DNA from: Opitutaceae bacterium
GTDB lineage: Bacteria > Verrucomicrobiota > Verrucomicrobiia > Opitutales > Opitutaceae
Assembly: GCA_003151515.1 (NCBI GenBank)
Contig: PLXS01000037.1
Span: 135,978 to 178,092 of the forward strand
Length of the DNA stretch: 42,115 nucleotides
Direction: 5' to 3'
This document shows, one piece after another, positions 26,745 through 36,540 of this stretch. The position numbers and the translations under genes are program-made. Numbering within the stretch: position 1 is the first letter of the stretch; the number at the start of each line of letters is the position of its first letter. The notes beneath the pieces are model-generated. The model was not told where the DNA came from. It saw only the letters and a program-made list of their open reading frames with translations, and searched no databases.

Positions 26745-27398
26745 TCAGGGGGCGGCGGCCTTGTGCACCGCCGCGATGAAGGCCTTGAGCTTCTCCGGGT
26801 CCTTGACGCCGGGGGACGACTCGACCCCGCTGTTGACGTCGAGAAAGCGCGCGCCCGTGCCCGCGAGCGCCTCGCCCACGTTGGAGGGCCCGAGGCCGCC
26901 CGAGAGGATCCATGTCGTCGCCGGGTGGGCCTCCCGGTGGCGCCTGAACTTCGGCCAGTCGCCCGGCCTGCCCGTGCCCCCGAACAGCGACGGGTCAAAC
27001 GTGTCCAGGAGCACGGCCCCGGCAAGCGCCAGCCATGCGGCTGGCACGTCCGCCTCCGGCGCCAGCCTGGGTGCCAGCCACAGGTTGGGGGCGCCGACCA
27101 GGCCCGACCAGGCCTCGACGGCGCCCGGCGCGATGTCGCCCCGGAAATGGATCTGGAAGCGGTCGAAGCCCAGGTCGCGCATCGCGCGAAGCGAATCCGC
27201 GTCGGGCTCCACGGAGACGGCGACCCTCCCTCTCTGCGCGAGCCGGCCGACCATCGAGCGGTACTGCCCGAGAGTGATGTGCCTCGGCGACTGCGGGTAG
27301 AAGTTGAACCCGAGGTAATCCGCCCCGCAGGCGTCCGCGAAGTCCGCGTCGACGAGCGCGGTGAGCCCGCAGACCTTGATCTGTATCCCGTCTACCAT
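26745..27398 (-). CDS. trpF: Phosphoribosylanthranilate isomerase
   Basis: 217 residues, a single TIM barrel. IKVCGLT with the catalytic Cys is at the N-terminus. GADYLGFNFYPQSPRHI follows, then the second catalytic Asp in LLDTFDPSLFGGTGRPGDW and the phosphate-binding loops ILSGGLGPSNVGEAL and LDVNSGVESSPGVKD. It catalyses the Amadori rearrangement in tryptophan synthesis. Start ATG at 27396-27398. It is the last gene of the minus-strand run and follows the aminotransferase gene by 10 bp. No other trp genes are in the window. Confidence 0.95.
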   Translation of the reverse strand: MVDGIQIKVCGLTALVDADFADACGADYLGFNFYPQSPRHITLGQYRSMVGRLAQRGRVAVSVEPDADSLRAMRDLGFDRFQIHFRGDIAPGAVEAWSGLVGAPNLWLAPRLAPEADVPAAWLALAGAVLLDTFDPSLFGGTGRPGDWPKFRRHREAHPATTWILSGGLGPSNVGEALAGTGARFLDVNSGVESSPGVKDPEKLKAFIAAVHKAAAP

Positions 27399-27408
27399 GG
27401 CGCAAGCC

Positions 27409-28506
27409 TCAGCAAAACGCGTTGACGGACTCGACAACAAAGCGCACCTGCTCGTCGGAGAGCTCAGGGAAGATGGGCAGGCTCAGGCAGGCGCCGCACA
27501 CGCGCTCCGCGACCGGGAAGGAGCCCCTGGCGTAGCCCAGGGACGCGAAGCACCCCTGCAGGTGCAGGGGCAGCGGGTAGATGAGGTCGGTGCCGACGCC
27601 CCGGGCGGCCAGGTGCTCCCTCAGGGCATCGCGCCTGGGGTGCGTGATCGTGAACTGGTGGTAGACCGACTCCCCGGTGGCGGGCTCGCAAGGGAGTCTG
27701 GCGCCCTCGAGGCGAATGCCGTCCAGGTAGGCGCGCGCTATCGCGCGGCGGCGCCGCGTCCATGCCTCGAGCCTCGGGAGCTTGACGCCCAGGATCGCCC
27801 CCTGGAAGCCGTCCATGCGGAAGTTCCCGCCGGCCACGCTGTGGTGGTAGCGCTGCTCGGACCCGTGCACGCGGATGAGCCTCGCACGGGCCGCCACCTC
27901 GGGCCTGCGCGAGACGAAGGCGCCCCCCTCCCCGCATGCGCCGAGGTTCTTCGTGGGGTAGAAGCTGAAGGTCCCGGCGTCCCCAATCAAGCCGACGGGC
28001 GTGCCCCTGTACGTGGCGCCGACCGCCTGGGCGCAGTCCTCGATGACGAAAAGCCCGTGCCTGCGGGCGACCGCCATGATCTCTCCCATGGGCGCCGGGA
28101 GCCCGAAGAGGTGGACGACCACGACGCCCTTCGTGCGCGGCGTTATCGCGGCCTCGAGCGCGGCGGGATCCAGGTTGAAGGTCCCCTCCTCGATGTCGGC
28201 GAACACCGTCCTCGCGCCGACGTAGCCCGGGCCCCACGCGGACGCGATGAACGTGAACGCGGGGACGACGACCTCGTCGCCCGGGCCGAAGCCCGCGGCC
28301 ATGCACGCCACGTGCAGCGGCGAGGTGCCGCTGTTCATGGCCACGGCCGAGGGGTATCCCAGGGCGGCGGCGAAGCCCCTCTCGAAGTCCTCGACGTCGC
28401 TGCCGAGGCAGAACCGGGTGGCGTCGTACGTCGCGGCGAGGGCGGCGAGCGCCTCCTGGCGGATGGCCCTGTGCTGGGGCCCCAGGTCGATGAACGGCAC
28501 CTTCAC
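27409..28506 (-). CDS. DegT/DnrJ/EryC1/StrS-family PLP aminotransferase
   Basis: 365 residues. It shows the sugar-aminotransferase fold: PFIDLGPQHRAIRQEAL start, NSGTSPLHVACMAAGFGPGDEV, VIEDCAQAVGATYRG, and the PLP lysine in FSFYPTKNLGACGEGG. Members transaminate keto-sugars of nucleotide-sugar or cell-surface pathways. The start is a GTG whose GTGA overlaps the hemD stop codon, so translation is coupled; an ATG at an equivalent place is lacking. Placement between hemD and trpF says little about its substrate. Confidence 0.92.
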   Translation of the reverse strand: MKVPFIDLGPQHRAIRQEALAALAATYDATRFCLGSDVEDFERGFAAALGYPSAVAMNSGTSPLHVACMAAGFGPGDEVVVPAFTFIASAWGPGYVGARTVFADIEEGTFNLDPAALEAAITPRTKGVVVVHLFGLPAPMGEIMAVARRHGLFVIEDCAQAVGATYRGTPVGLIGDAGTFSFYPTKNLGACGEGGAFVSRRPEVAARARLIRVHGSEQRYHHSVAGGNFRMDGFQGAILGVKLPRLEAWTRRRRAIARAYLDGIRLEGARLPCEPATGESVYHQFTITHPRRDALREHLAARGVGTDLIYPLPLHLQGCFASLGYARGSFPVAERVCGACLSLPIFPELSDEQVRFVVESVNAFC

Positions 28507-29294
28507 GACAGGGCCTTCACGAGCGCGCCGACGAGCTCGTCGATGCCGGGGCTCGGCGCCTCGAAGTCGACGGGAAGGCCCGCCTTGCGCATCGCCTCGC
28601 TGGTCTGCGGGCCGATGCTCCCGTGCAGCGGCCTCCTGGCCCCCTTGGCGAGCCTGAGGGCGTCCCCCTGCTCGGCGAAGCTCTGCGCCGAAGAGGAGCT
28701 CGCGAAGAGCACCGCGTCGGCGCCCAGGCTGCGGAAATCCGCCGCGGCGGGGTCGCCGGCAAGCTCGACGGGCTCGGTCTTGTAGACCTGCAGGCAGTCG
28801 ACGATCGCGCGCGCCTCCTCGAGCATCCTCACGAGGAGGTCTCGGTTCAGGTTGCCGGTGACGACGAGGACCTTCGCGCTGTCGAGGCTCCCGGTGGCGG
28901 CCAGGTCGCGGCCGAGGTCCTCGGCCGTCGCCCGCTTCGGCTGGCACTCGACCTTGAGGTTCATGGCGCGCACGGCCTTGGCCGTCGCGTCGCCCACGCA
29001 GGCTATGCGCACGAGCCCGAGCGAGCGGATGTCGTCGAACACCCGGAGGAATTCCCCGAAGAAGTGGTGGACCCCGTTGACGCTCGTGAACACGAGCCAG
29101 TCGTAGGTGGCGAGCTCCAGGAGGACGTCCGCGAGGTCGTGCTTTGAGACCTCGCGCGAGATGCGCAGCACCGGGAGCTCGACCACCTCGGCGCCAAGGG
29201 CTGCGAGCCTCGCCGAAAGCTCCGAGGCCTGGTCGCGGGTGCGCGTCACCACGACCCGGCGTCCGGACAGGGGATTGCTCGCGGGCTGTGCCAT
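28503..29294 (-). CDS. hemD: Uroporphyrinogen-III synthase
   Basis: 263 residues in two similar halves, as is usual for HemD. The N-terminal strand is GRRVVVTRTRDQASELSARL, followed by DWLVFTSVNGVHHFF and RIACVGDATAKAV. The second half contains KVLVVTGNLNRDLL, LQVYKTEP and ADAVLFASSSSAQSF, then HGSIGPQTSEAM. It cyclises hydroxymethylbilane with inversion of ring D for haem or cobalamin. The ATG at 29292-29294 comes 4 bp after the hemC stop, a normal hemCD arrangement. Sequence conservation in this family is low, but fold pattern and context agree. Confidence 0.92.
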   Translation of the reverse strand: MAQPASNPLSGRRVVVTRTRDQASELSARLAALGAEVVELPVLRISREVSKHDLADVLLELATYDWLVFTSVNGVHHFFGEFLRVFDDIRSLGLVRIACVGDATAKAVRAMNLKVECQPKRATAEDLGRDLAATGSLDSAKVLVVTGNLNRDLLVRMLEEARAIVDCLQVYKTEPVELAGDPAAADFRSLGADAVLFASSSSAQSFAEQGDALRLAKGARRPLHGSIGPQTSEAMRKAGLPVDFEAPSPGIDELVGALVKALS

Positions 29295-29298
29295 GGCG

Positions 29299-30156
29299 CT
29301 ATTTGAGGCCCAGGCCCCCGAGCAGCCGGGCCGCCGCCGCCTGCGGCGCCGCAAAGTCCTCGGCGCAGACGGGCAGCATCCTCACGCCCACGGACTCGTG
29401 GAAGAGGTAGAGGGTGTCGGCGGTGGCGTGCGCCCCGAGGGCGGTGTGGCAGCCGCCGCCCAGGGCCGACTGCACGGCCCTCTCCAGGGACACGCTGCGG
29501 GAGGTGGCGGCATCGAGCGCGGCGCCGAGCCGCGCCTGGTCGCCCGAGCGGCACTGCAGGGCGATCGCGCCCTGCCCGACCGCGGGCACCATGCTCTCGA
29601 AGGGGACCGCCCTAAAATCGATGCCCGGCCAGGAGGCGATCCCCAGGCGCCTCAGGCCGGCCGCGGCCAGGATCGTTCCGTCCGCCTGGTGCTGCTCGGC
29701 GATCTTCCTGAGCCTCGTGTCCACGTTCCCGCGGATCTCGGTGAACTCGACGCCCGCGAAGAGCATCGCCGCCTGCTGCCTGCGCCTGGGGCTGCCCGTG
29801 GCGAGCTTGGCGGGTTGGGTGACGCCGCTTCGCAGCACCATCATGTCCCTCGGGTCCTCGCGGGGGAGGTAGCCCGCTGTCACGAGGCCCTCGGCGGCCT
29901 CGCCCGGCAGGTCCTTCGCGCTGTGAACCGCAAGGTCGGCGTCGCCGCGCGCGAGCGCGGACTCGAGCTCCTTCGTGAAGAGGCCCTTGCCCCCCTGTTT
30001 CTCCAGGGACCACGCGGCCTGCTTGTCCCCGGTCGTCACGATCTTCAGGAGCTCGCAGTCGACCCCGAGGCGCTCGCGCAGGAACGCGCGAACGAGCTCG
30101 GCCTGCGCGAGGGCCAGCGGGCTCTTGCGCGTCGCTAGGACGAGCTTGGTTCCCAT
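29299..30156 (-). CDS. hemC: Porphobilinogen deaminase (hydroxymethylbilane synthase)
   Basis: 285 residues. Hallmarks are KLVLATRKSPLALAQAELV at the start, LAVHSAKDLP, ATGSPRRRQQ, RGNVDTRLRKI, the loop VPAVGQGAIALQCR, and the dipyrromethane-cofactor Cys in GGGCHTALGAH. It joins four porphobilinogens into hydroxymethylbilane in the cytoplasm. Start ATG at 30154-30156. It lies 49 bp downstream of ilvC and 4 bp upstream of hemD on the same strand. Confidence 0.95.
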   Translation of the reverse strand: MGTKLVLATRKSPLALAQAELVRAFLRERLGVDCELLKIVTTGDKQAAWSLEKQGGKGLFTKELESALARGDADLAVHSAKDLPGEAAEGLVTAGYLPREDPRDMMVLRSGVTQPAKLATGSPRRRQQAAMLFAGVEFTEIRGNVDTRLRKIAEQHQADGTILAAAGLRRLGIASWPGIDFRAVPFESMVPAVGQGAIALQCRSGDQARLGAALDAATSRSVSLERAVQSALGGGCHTALGAHATADTLYLFHESVGVRMLPVCAEDFAAPQAAAARLLGGLGLK

Positions 30157-30205
30157 GCTTTGATTTGAAGCGCCCCTTCCCGATCGCCGGGTGCCCAAGG
30201 GGCGG

Positions 30206-31231
30206 CTAATAGGCGGCCTGGACGCCCTTCAGGTTCTTCTTCGTCATCCAGGGCATCATGCCGCGCAGGCGCTGCCCGGTCTTCTCGATCTGATGGGCGG
30301 CCCCCTTCCTGAGGAGCCTGTTGTACCTCTTCAGGCCGCCCTTGTACTCGGCTACCCACTGGCGGGTGAACTTGCCGGTCTGGATCTCCTTCAGGATCTT
30401 CCTCATCTCGCGCTTGGTGGCCGCGTTGATGATCCGCGGGCCGCGGGTGATGTCCCCGTACTTGGCGGTCTCCGAGACCGAGAAGCGCATGCCGGCAATC
30501 CCGCTCTCGTACATGAGGTCGCAGATGAGCTTGAGCTCGTGCAGGCACTCGAAGTAGGCCATCTCGGGCTGGTAGCCCGCCTCGACGAGGGTCTCGAAGC
30601 CGGCCTGGACGAGTGCGCTCGCCCCGCCGCACAGGACGGCCTGCTCGCCGAAGAGATCGGTCTCGGTCTCCTCCTTGAAGGTGGTCTCCAGGACGCCGGC
30701 GCGCGTCGAGCCTATGCCCTTCGCCCACGCGAGCGCGCTGCGTTTCGCCGCGCCGGAGCGGTCCTGGTACACGGCGACCAGGGAGGGCATCCCCTTGCCC
30801 TCGACATAGAGCCTGCGCACCATGTGGCCGGGCCCCTTGGGCGCCACCATGATGACATCGATGTCCTTGTGCGGCTTGATGAGCCCGAAGTGGATGGAGA
30901 GGCCGTGGCTGAAGATGAGCGTCTTGCCCTTGGCCAGGTTGGGCAGGATGTCCTTCTTGTAGACGTCCGGCTGCTTCATGTCGGGCAGAGCGACCATGAT
31001 CACGTCGGCCAGGCGCACCGCCTCGGCGGTGTCGACCACCTTGAAGCCGTGCTGGCGCGCCACGGCGCGCGACTTGGAGCCGGGATAAAGGCCGATCACG
31101 ACCCTGCATCCACTGTCCTTGAGGTTGAGCGCGTGGGCGTGCCCCTGCGATCCGTAGCCGAGAACGGCGAGCGTCTTGTTCTTGAATGCGCCGAGGTCGG
31201 CGTCCCTGTCGGTGTACACTTTGGCGGGCAT
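30206..31231 (-). CDS. ilvC: Ketol-acid reductoisomerase, class I
   Basis: 341 residues, the normal short form. NAD(P)-binding [17 protein letters not shown] is near residue 25, with [11 protein letters not shown] and the metal-ligand region [18 protein letters not shown] further on, and [14 protein letters not shown] and [10 protein letters not shown] in the knotted C-terminal domain. It converts acetolactate to dihydroxy-isovalerate for valine and isoleucine, and feeds leucine synthesis. It follows ilvN by 27 bp on the same strand, and the two are clearly an operon. Confidence 0.96.
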   Translation of the reverse strand: MPAKVYTDRDADLGAFKNKTLAVLGYGSQGHAHALNLKDSGCRVVIGLYPGSKSRAVARQHGFKVVDTAEAVRLADVIMVALPDMKQPDVYKKDILPNLAKGKTLIFSHGLSIHFGLIKPHKDIDVIMVAPKGPGHMVRRLYVEGKGMPSLVAVYQDRSGAAKRSALAWAKGIGSTRAGVLETTFKEETETDLFGEQAVLCGGASALVQAGFETLVEAGYQPEMAYFECLHELKLICDLMYESGIAGMRFSVSETAKYGDITRGPRIINAATKREMRKILKEIQTGKFTRQWVAEYKGGLKRYNRLLRKGAAHQIEKTGQRLRGMMPWMTKKNLKGVQAAY

Positions 31232-31258
31232 GGTGGTAATCGTTTGGGGGCCTGGTGC

Positions 31259-31729
31259 CTAGCGGGTCAGGGCGAGGCGTCCGGTGCGGGCGAGCTCGAC
31301 GACGCCGAAGGGCTCGAGAAGCCCCAGGAAGGCGGCGATCTTATCCTCGTCGCCCGTCACCTCGATGATGAGCGAGTCCTGGGCAAGGTTCGCTATCTTG
31401 GCCCTGAATACCTCCTTGATCTGGAGGATCTCTGGGCGCGTCTTCGCGTCGGCCCTGACCTTCACGAGGATTAGCTCGCGGGCGATCGTCTGGCCCTCCT
31501 TGAAATCCATGACCTCGACCACGTTGACGAGCTTGCGCAGCTGCTTCGTGCAGAGATCCAGGGACGCATCGTCGCCCTTGAGCACCATCGTTATCCTTGA
31601 AAGCGAAGCGTCGTGGGTCGGTGCGACGTTCAGGGAGTCGATGTTGAAGCCGCGCCCGGAAATCATGCCGGCAACGCGCGCCAGAACCCCGAACTTGTTC
31701 TCAACGAGTACTGAGATCGTGTGTCGCAT
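31259..31729 (-). CDS. ilvN: Acetolactate synthase small (regulatory) subunit
   Basis: 156 residues with an N-terminal ACT domain (HTISVLVENKFGVLARVAGMISGRGFNIDSLNVAPT) and a C-terminal ALS_ss domain (ELILVKVRADAKTRPEILQI). It gives the holoenzyme valine sensitivity. It is the first gene of the minus-strand run and is divergent from GH31. The catalytic subunit gene ilvB, usually adjacent, is not in the window. Confidence 0.95.
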   Translation of the reverse strand: MRHTISVLVENKFGVLARVAGMISGRGFNIDSLNVAPTHDASLSRITMVLKGDDASLDLCTKQLRKLVNVVEVMDFKEGQTIARELILVKVRADAKTRPEILQIKEVFRAKIANLAQDSLIIEVTGDEDKIAAFLGLLEPFGVVELARTGRLALTR

Positions 31730-31913
31730 GATGTTGTTGTATTGCGGTATCGCGCCGGGCCGAGGCCGGCCGATGGCGGGTCCAAAGGTGAACCAAGCCT
31801 AGCTTCAAAAGGAAAGCATAAAGCGAGGGCGGGCCTCCCGCGGTTCGAGGGCCAAGATACCCATGGGCCAGCACTTGCACTCCCCTTGCCGAAGGCTTTT
31901 TGTTTGGGCTTCG

Positions 31914-34900
31914 ATGCACTACCCCCGCATGAGGATCCCCATGACGGCGCTCCTTGCCGTGGCCCTGGCCGCGGCCCCGCGGGCGCATGCCGATTCGGCG
32001 CAGGCGGACCATGTCATCGTGGACGGTCCGTCCGGCTCCCGCCTGCGGATCGAGGCGCCGGACCCCCACGTGGTGCGCATCTGGATAAAGCCCTCCGGGG
32101 GCTTCTCCCGCGACCCGTCGCTCGCGATGGCGCCGGCGCCAAAGGCGCGCGCCCCCCTCTCCCGGGGCGAGGCCGGAGGCAGGGTGTACGCGGACACGGG
32201 AGCCCTGAGGGTGACCGTGGACCCGGGCAGCCTGGCCTTCGGGGTGAGCGCAGGCGAATCCGCACCGGCCATCCTTAGGGACGCGCTCGTGAGCGCTCCG
32301 GCGGCCGGCGGCCCGTGGACGCTCACCTTCCCGCTCTGTGGCTCCGAGCGCCTGCTCGGGCTAGGCCAGGACAACCGCAACAACGGGCGCCTCGACCGCA
32401 GGGGCGTCGTGCGCGACCTGTGGGCCGGACAGCAGATCGAGTCCGGCAACGTCACGGCGCAGTACCCGATACCGTTCCTTCTCAGCACGGGGGGCGACGG
32501 CCGCGCCTACGGCATCTTCTTCGACAACGTCCACAGGATGCGCTTCGACCTCGGGAAGACCCGGGCGGACCAGCTTCGAGTGGACGCCGACGGGGGCGAG
32601 ATCGACCTCTATGTGATGGACGGCCCGGGGCTCGCGGAGGTGATCGAGCGCTACACGAGCCTCACGGGCAGGCCGTCCCTTCCCCCCCTCTGGGCGCTGG
32701 GCTACTGGCAGAGCAAGTGCACGTACTACGACTGGGACGCCCTCGACGAAGCGTACAACCAGCTGACGCAGCGCGGCTTCCCGGTCGACGTCATGGTGAT
32801 CGACGCCGACTGGCCCGAGGTCATCACCGACTACGTCTGGGCCAAGAGGTGGCTCGAGTCGGGGCACGGCCTCACGCCGGCGCAGAAGATCGCCGAGTAC
32901 GCGAGGAAGGGGGTGAGGATCGTCGTGTCGCAGTCGGGCCCGATGGTGCAGCAGGCCTCGCCGACCTTCGCGTCCGGCTGGGCCATGGGGGTCTTCGCGA
33001 CCGACGGCCACGGTAACCCCGTCGAGTGCGGGTACTACGGGGGGAAGCTCCTCGACTTCACCCACCCCAGGATGAACGAATGGCTCTGGCCCCAGACGCG
33101 AAGGCTCAACGAGGAGGGTGTCTCCGGCTGGTGGCTCGACCTGGACGAGCCCGAGGGCGAGCCGCCCCAGACGCACTATTACGGGGGCGGGCCCGCCGGG
33201 ATCCACAACGAGTACTCGCTCCTGTGCACTCTCTCCTTCGAGGGCGTGCAGCTCTCGGTCCACCCCGCGGAGCGGCCCTTCATCCTGACGCGCGCCGGGC
33301 CGGCGGGGCTGCAGGCGCACCATGCGGCCGTCTGGACCGGGGACATCTACAGCGACTACGCAACCTACCGGGCGCACCCCCCGGAGATGCTCAACTCTGG
33401 TCTCTCGGGGCTCGCGTACTGGACCTGCGACACGGGCGGGTTCCTGACGGGCTACTACAGGGACGACCAGCTGGGCGCCCACGCTCGCCTCTACGAGCGC
33501 TGGATGCAGTTCTCGGCGTTCAGCCCGATAACCCGGGCGCACAAGGCGGGCGGCGCGCCGGAGCCTTACGCGTATGGGATCGCGACCGAGCAGGGAACGC
33601 GCCACTACCTGCAGCAGCGCTACCGGCTGCTTCCCTACATCTACTCCCACGCCTGGCAGGCCAGCCGCACGGGCCTGCCGATCGTGCGCCCGCTTGCCCT
33701 GGAATTCCCGGGCGACCCCCGCAGCGTCGCCGCGCCCGGCGACGAGTACCTCTTCGGCAGCGAGCTTCTCGTGGCGCCCGTCCTCTTCGAGGGACAGTCG
33801 AACCGCACGGTGTACGTCCCGCCGGGGACCTGGACCGACTGGGACAGCGGCTGCGACTACCCGGGCGGCCGCGACTGGGTCGTCGCCGCGCCCCAGAACC
33901 GGATCCCGGTGCTGGTCAGGCCGGGCGCGATCATCCCTCTGGCGCCGGACATGAGGAACACCTCCGAGAAGCCGTGGGACCCGCTGACCGTGGAGGCCTA
34001 TCCGGACGGCAGGTCCGAGTTCACGCTCTACCGCGACGACGGGCACTCCTTCGCGTACGAGTCGGGGGACTTCACGACGACGCGGTTTGCGTGCGACGCC
34101 TCGGACCTTCGCTCGGTGGCGTTTACCATCGACGAATCCAACAAGCGCTATGCGCCCAAGACCTACGTCCTCAGGCTGCATCTGCGCCGGGCGCCGGTCT
34201 CCGTGGAGGTCGACCACGCGCCGCTGGCCGGAATGGCCTCCGCCTGGGACGGCGCCGGCCGCGTGCTCTCGCTCAGCGTCCCGGCGGGCCCAGGGACAAG
34301 CCACTTGATCCGGGTGGGCCTTGACGGGGCGCCCCTCGAGCCGCGGGTCGCCCCGACCCTGGTCGCGGACGTGATCGACCCGAAGGGCGAGGTCGCGGGA
34401 TCCGGCGGCAGGCCGACGCCGCACTTCTTCCCCGCGCCGTCGCTGCCCGCGACCATCAAGGCGAGCAACTACGACAATGGCGGCGAGGGCGTGGCCTTCC
34501 ACTCGACGCGGCCCGCGCCGGCCCACGCGGTCTACCGGCCCGACGACTTCGGGCTCGCGCCGACCTCCGACGCGGGCGGCGGCTACGCGCTTGCGGGGCT
34601 TCAGGCCGGCGAATGGGCGCGCTACTCTGTCGACTGCGGAAACGGCGGGTACTTCGACATCACCGTGCGTGCGGCGAGCGCCGCGAGCGCGGGCCGCCTC
34701 GGGCTCATCGCCCTGGACCAGACACTCGCGCAGGTGGAGCTCCCCGCGACCGGAGGGGGCGACGCCTTCAGGGATTTCAGGTTCCCGGGCGTGTACATGA
34801 ATCCCGGCGAGACGAGCCTCGTTGCCTTTGTCGAGGCGTCCGGCCTCTCGCTCAACTCGATAACGATCGAGCCCGCATTGCATCCGCGCTCCACGTACGC

Positions 34901-35270
34901 GGCCGCGCTCGCCCACCGCAGGGGGGTGGCCGAGGTCGCCGGGCGCGGCGAGGAGGGCCACCCGCTGGGTTTCATGCGCAACCTTGGCCGGGCCGGCAGC
35001 GGCATCACGTTCGGGGTCTTGGGCGGCGCGGGCGGGCCCCGCATCGTTCGCATCCGCTACTCAAGCAACCAGAAGGCGCCCGTCGCCCTGACGCTGGCCG
35101 TGGGAGGCGGCCCCGAGATCAAGCTGTCCATGGCCCCGACTGCCGCCGAATGGAAGCCGCTCGACGTGCCCGTGGATCTGGCGCCCGGGGCCAACCGGCT
35201 GGTGATCGAGGGCCACGAGGACGGCTGGAACTCGGTGCAGATCGAGGAGATCGAGATACTCCCGCGGTAG
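31914..35270 (+). CDS. Secreted GH31 alpha-glycosidase with C-terminal carbohydrate-binding modules
   Basis: About 1118 residues from ATG 31914; ATGs at 31929 and 31941 are also possible, all giving a signal peptide (TALLAVALAAAPRAHA). The order is an N-terminal beta-sandwich, then a GH31 barrel from PLWALGYWQSKCTYYDWD. The nucleophile is Asp409 in WWLDLDEPEG and the acid/base is Asp477 in VWTGDIYSDY; LAYWTCDTGGFLTGYY is also present. A proximal beta-domain follows, then a CBM6/35-like module (ASNYDNGGEGVAFHSTRPAP to about 34890) and a final beta-module (about 34900-35270) that may be a second CBM. The length is well above a bare GH31. Substrate could be alpha-glucan or alpha-xylosyl units; the sequence does not decide. 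It stands alone, divergent from ilvN. Confidence 0.92.
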   Translation: MHYPRMRIPMTALLAVALAAAPRAHADSAQADHVIVDGPSGSRLRIEAPDPHVVRIWIKPSGGFSRDPSLAMAPAPKARAPLSRGEAGGRVYADTGALRVTVDPGSLAFGVSAGESAPAILRDALVSAPAAGGPWTLTFPLCGSERLLGLGQDNRNNGRLDRRGVVRDLWAGQQIESGNVTAQYPIPFLLSTGGDGRAYGIFFDNVHRMRFDLGKTRADQLRVDADGGEIDLYVMDGPGLAEVIERYTSLTGRPSLPPLWALGYWQSKCTYYDWDALDEAYNQLTQRGFPVDVMVIDADWPEVITDYVWAKRWLESGHGLTPAQKIAEYARKGVRIVVSQSGPMVQQASPTFASGWAMGVFATDGHGNPVECGYYGGKLLDFTHPRMNEWLWPQTRRLNEEGVSGWWLDLDEPEGEPPQTHYYGGGPAGIHNEYSLLCTLSFEGVQLSVHPAERPFILTRAGPAGLQAHHAAVWTGDIYSDYATYRAHPPEMLNSGLSGLAYWTCDTGGFLTGYYRDDQLGAHARLYERWMQFSAFSPITRAHKAGGAPEPYAYGIATEQGTRHYLQQRYRLLPYIYSHAWQASRTGLPIVRPLALEFPGDPRSVAAPGDEYLFGSELLVAPVLFEGQSNRTVYVPPGTWTDWDSGCDYPGGRDWVVAAPQNRIPVLVRPGAIIPLAPDMRNTSEKPWDPLTVEAYPDGRSEFTLYRDDGHSFAYESGDFTTTRFACDASDLRSVAFTIDESNKRYAPKTYVLRLHLRRAPVSVEVDHAPLAGMASAWDGAGRVLSLSVPAGPGTSHLIRVGLDGAPLEPRVAPTLVADVIDPKGEVAGSGGRPTPHFFPAPSLPATIKASNYDNGGEGVAFHSTRPAPAHAVYRPDDFGLAPTSDAGGGYALAGLQAGEWARYSVDCGNGGYFDITVRAASAASAGRLGLIALDQTLAQVELPATGGGDAFRDFRFPGVYMNPGETSLVAFVEASGLSLNSITIEPALHPRSTYAAALAHRRGVAEVAGRGEEGHPLGFMRNLGRAGSGITFGVLGGAGGPRIVRIRYSSNQKAPVALTLAVGGGPEIKLSMAPTAAEWKPLDVPVDLAPGANRLVIEGHEDGWNSVQIEEIEILPR

Positions 35271-35376
35271 GCGCCGCTTTGCCACGCACGAGGGGACTGC
35301 CGGCGGCCGCATGCCACCGGGGCACAGGGCTCGGGAACCGACATGGGCCATTGGCCGCACGCCACCGCGGGGCAGC

Positions 35377-35784
35377 CTAGGCGGATGACGCGCCCGGCCG
35401 CCTCGCCGGCTTGGACGAGCTGGACACCGGCTTTAGGACGATCCTTAGCACCGGCGGGAAAAGGTCCCTGGACACGACCATCGCCGCGTCCTCGTACCCG
35501 CTCCTCTGGACCCGGAAATGGTAGCAGCCGTCGCTATCCCAGAGGCACATGTCAAGCAGCGCGGGCAGAACGCCCTGCGCGTCGGACGCCCGCGCCGCAA
35601 TCTCGTCGCGGTCGTATTTTATGGGTACAACGGACGGGTTCTCCGGCTCGGGGACCAGGATGGCGCCCCTGATCGGAGCCCCGGAGGGGTCGACCACGAT
35701 GACGCGACCCCGAGCGGAGACCTCGGGCTCCGAATTGCACGCAGAGACTAGGACCACGAGCAGCATGGCTGCAAGAAGGCGCAT
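35377..35784 (-). CDS. Small lipoprotein with a carboxypeptidase-regulatory-like domain
   Basis: 135 residues. A lipoprotein signal (RLLAAMLLVVLVSAC) puts the lipidated Cys at about residue 16. A beta-rich domain with GRVIVVDPSGAPIRGAILVPE follows, the pattern of CarboxypepD_reg-like modules. The C-terminus is Ser/Arg/Pro-rich. No function is recognised. The start ATG at 35782-35784 was chosen because the signal peptide begins there; the frame further upstream crosses the promoter region of the ECF gene and is antisense to it. It is divergent from the ECF sigma gene. Confidence 0.75.
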   Translation of the reverse strand: MRLLAAMLLVVLVSACNSEPEVSARGRVIVVDPSGAPIRGAILVPEPENPSVVPIKYDRDEIAARASDAQGVLPALLDMCLWDSDGCYHFRVQRSGYEDAAMVVSRDLFPPVLRIVLKPVSSSSKPARRPGASSA

Positions 35785-36048
35785 ATCGGCCAAACGTGTC
35801 CGGCGTGACTGCGCGCGGCAACGCATTCCGGAAAACGCCTTCGCGGCTCTTGGCGGTTGGGCACGGTGCACACGACGCCAGACGCAAAAGAGCCGAACGG
35901 GTTTCACAATTTGGCGATTATCAATAGGGTGCCGGCCATCGGACAGCCTCAAACGCAGCGGGCGATGAAACTCCATCCAGATGCACAAAAACGCGCCACT
36001 CGTGCGTGGATACCCTTGATGACATCCCCTGGGAGGCCCTGAACCGGC

Positions 36049-36540
36049 ATGAGCGAGGCGGTCATCAACACGTTGCGTTCGTTCTATGCCGGCCATCGCC
36101 AACAGCTCTACACCTATGCGGTCTCCATCACCCATTCCCGGGAATCGGCCGAGGACGCTATCCATCAGGCGTTCGAGCGGCTCCTGCACAGGGACTCGCT
36201 GCCTTCGGACCCCCGGCCCTATGTCTTCCGCTGCGTGCGAAACGCCGCCCTGGACGGCCTGCGCCGCTCGAGGGTCAGGTCGGCACCCATCCTTGCGGAC
36301 GATCCGCCGGACCCCGCCTACGGAGGCGGTCGCGGCAGCCACCTGGCGCTGGACCTGGAGGAGGCGCTTCAAGGGGTCTCCCCGGACGAAAGGGAGGCCA
36401 TCGTCCTCAAGGTCTATAGCTCCCTCACCTTCCATGAGATATCCGAGATCCGGCGCGTTCCACTGCCCACTGTCGCCTCGTGGTACCGCCGGGGCCTGGA
36501 AAAGATCCGGGAGGCAATGCTAAAGGAGGCGCCGCGATGA
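36049..36540 (+). CDS. ECF-type RNA polymerase sigma factor
   Basis: 163 residues. Region 2 is LRSFYAGHRQQLYTYAVSITHSRESAEDAIHQAFERLL with RPYVFRCVRNAALDGLRR. Region 4 is LEEALQGVSPDEREAIVLKVYSSLTFHEISEIRRVPLPTVASWYRRGLEKIR. Length and layout are those of a compact ECF sigma factor. The stop overlaps the start of the next gene as ATGA, so it is coupled to a one-TM protein that could be its anti-sigma factor. The secreted protein downstream may belong to the same operon. Signal and target promoters are unknown. Confidence 0.93.
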   Translation: MSEAVINTLRSFYAGHRQQLYTYAVSITHSRESAEDAIHQAFERLLHRDSLPSDPRPYVFRCVRNAALDGLRRSRVRSAPILADDPPDPAYGGGRGSHLALDLEEALQGVSPDEREAIVLKVYSSLTFHEISEIRRVPLPTVASWYRRGLEKIREAMLKEAPR

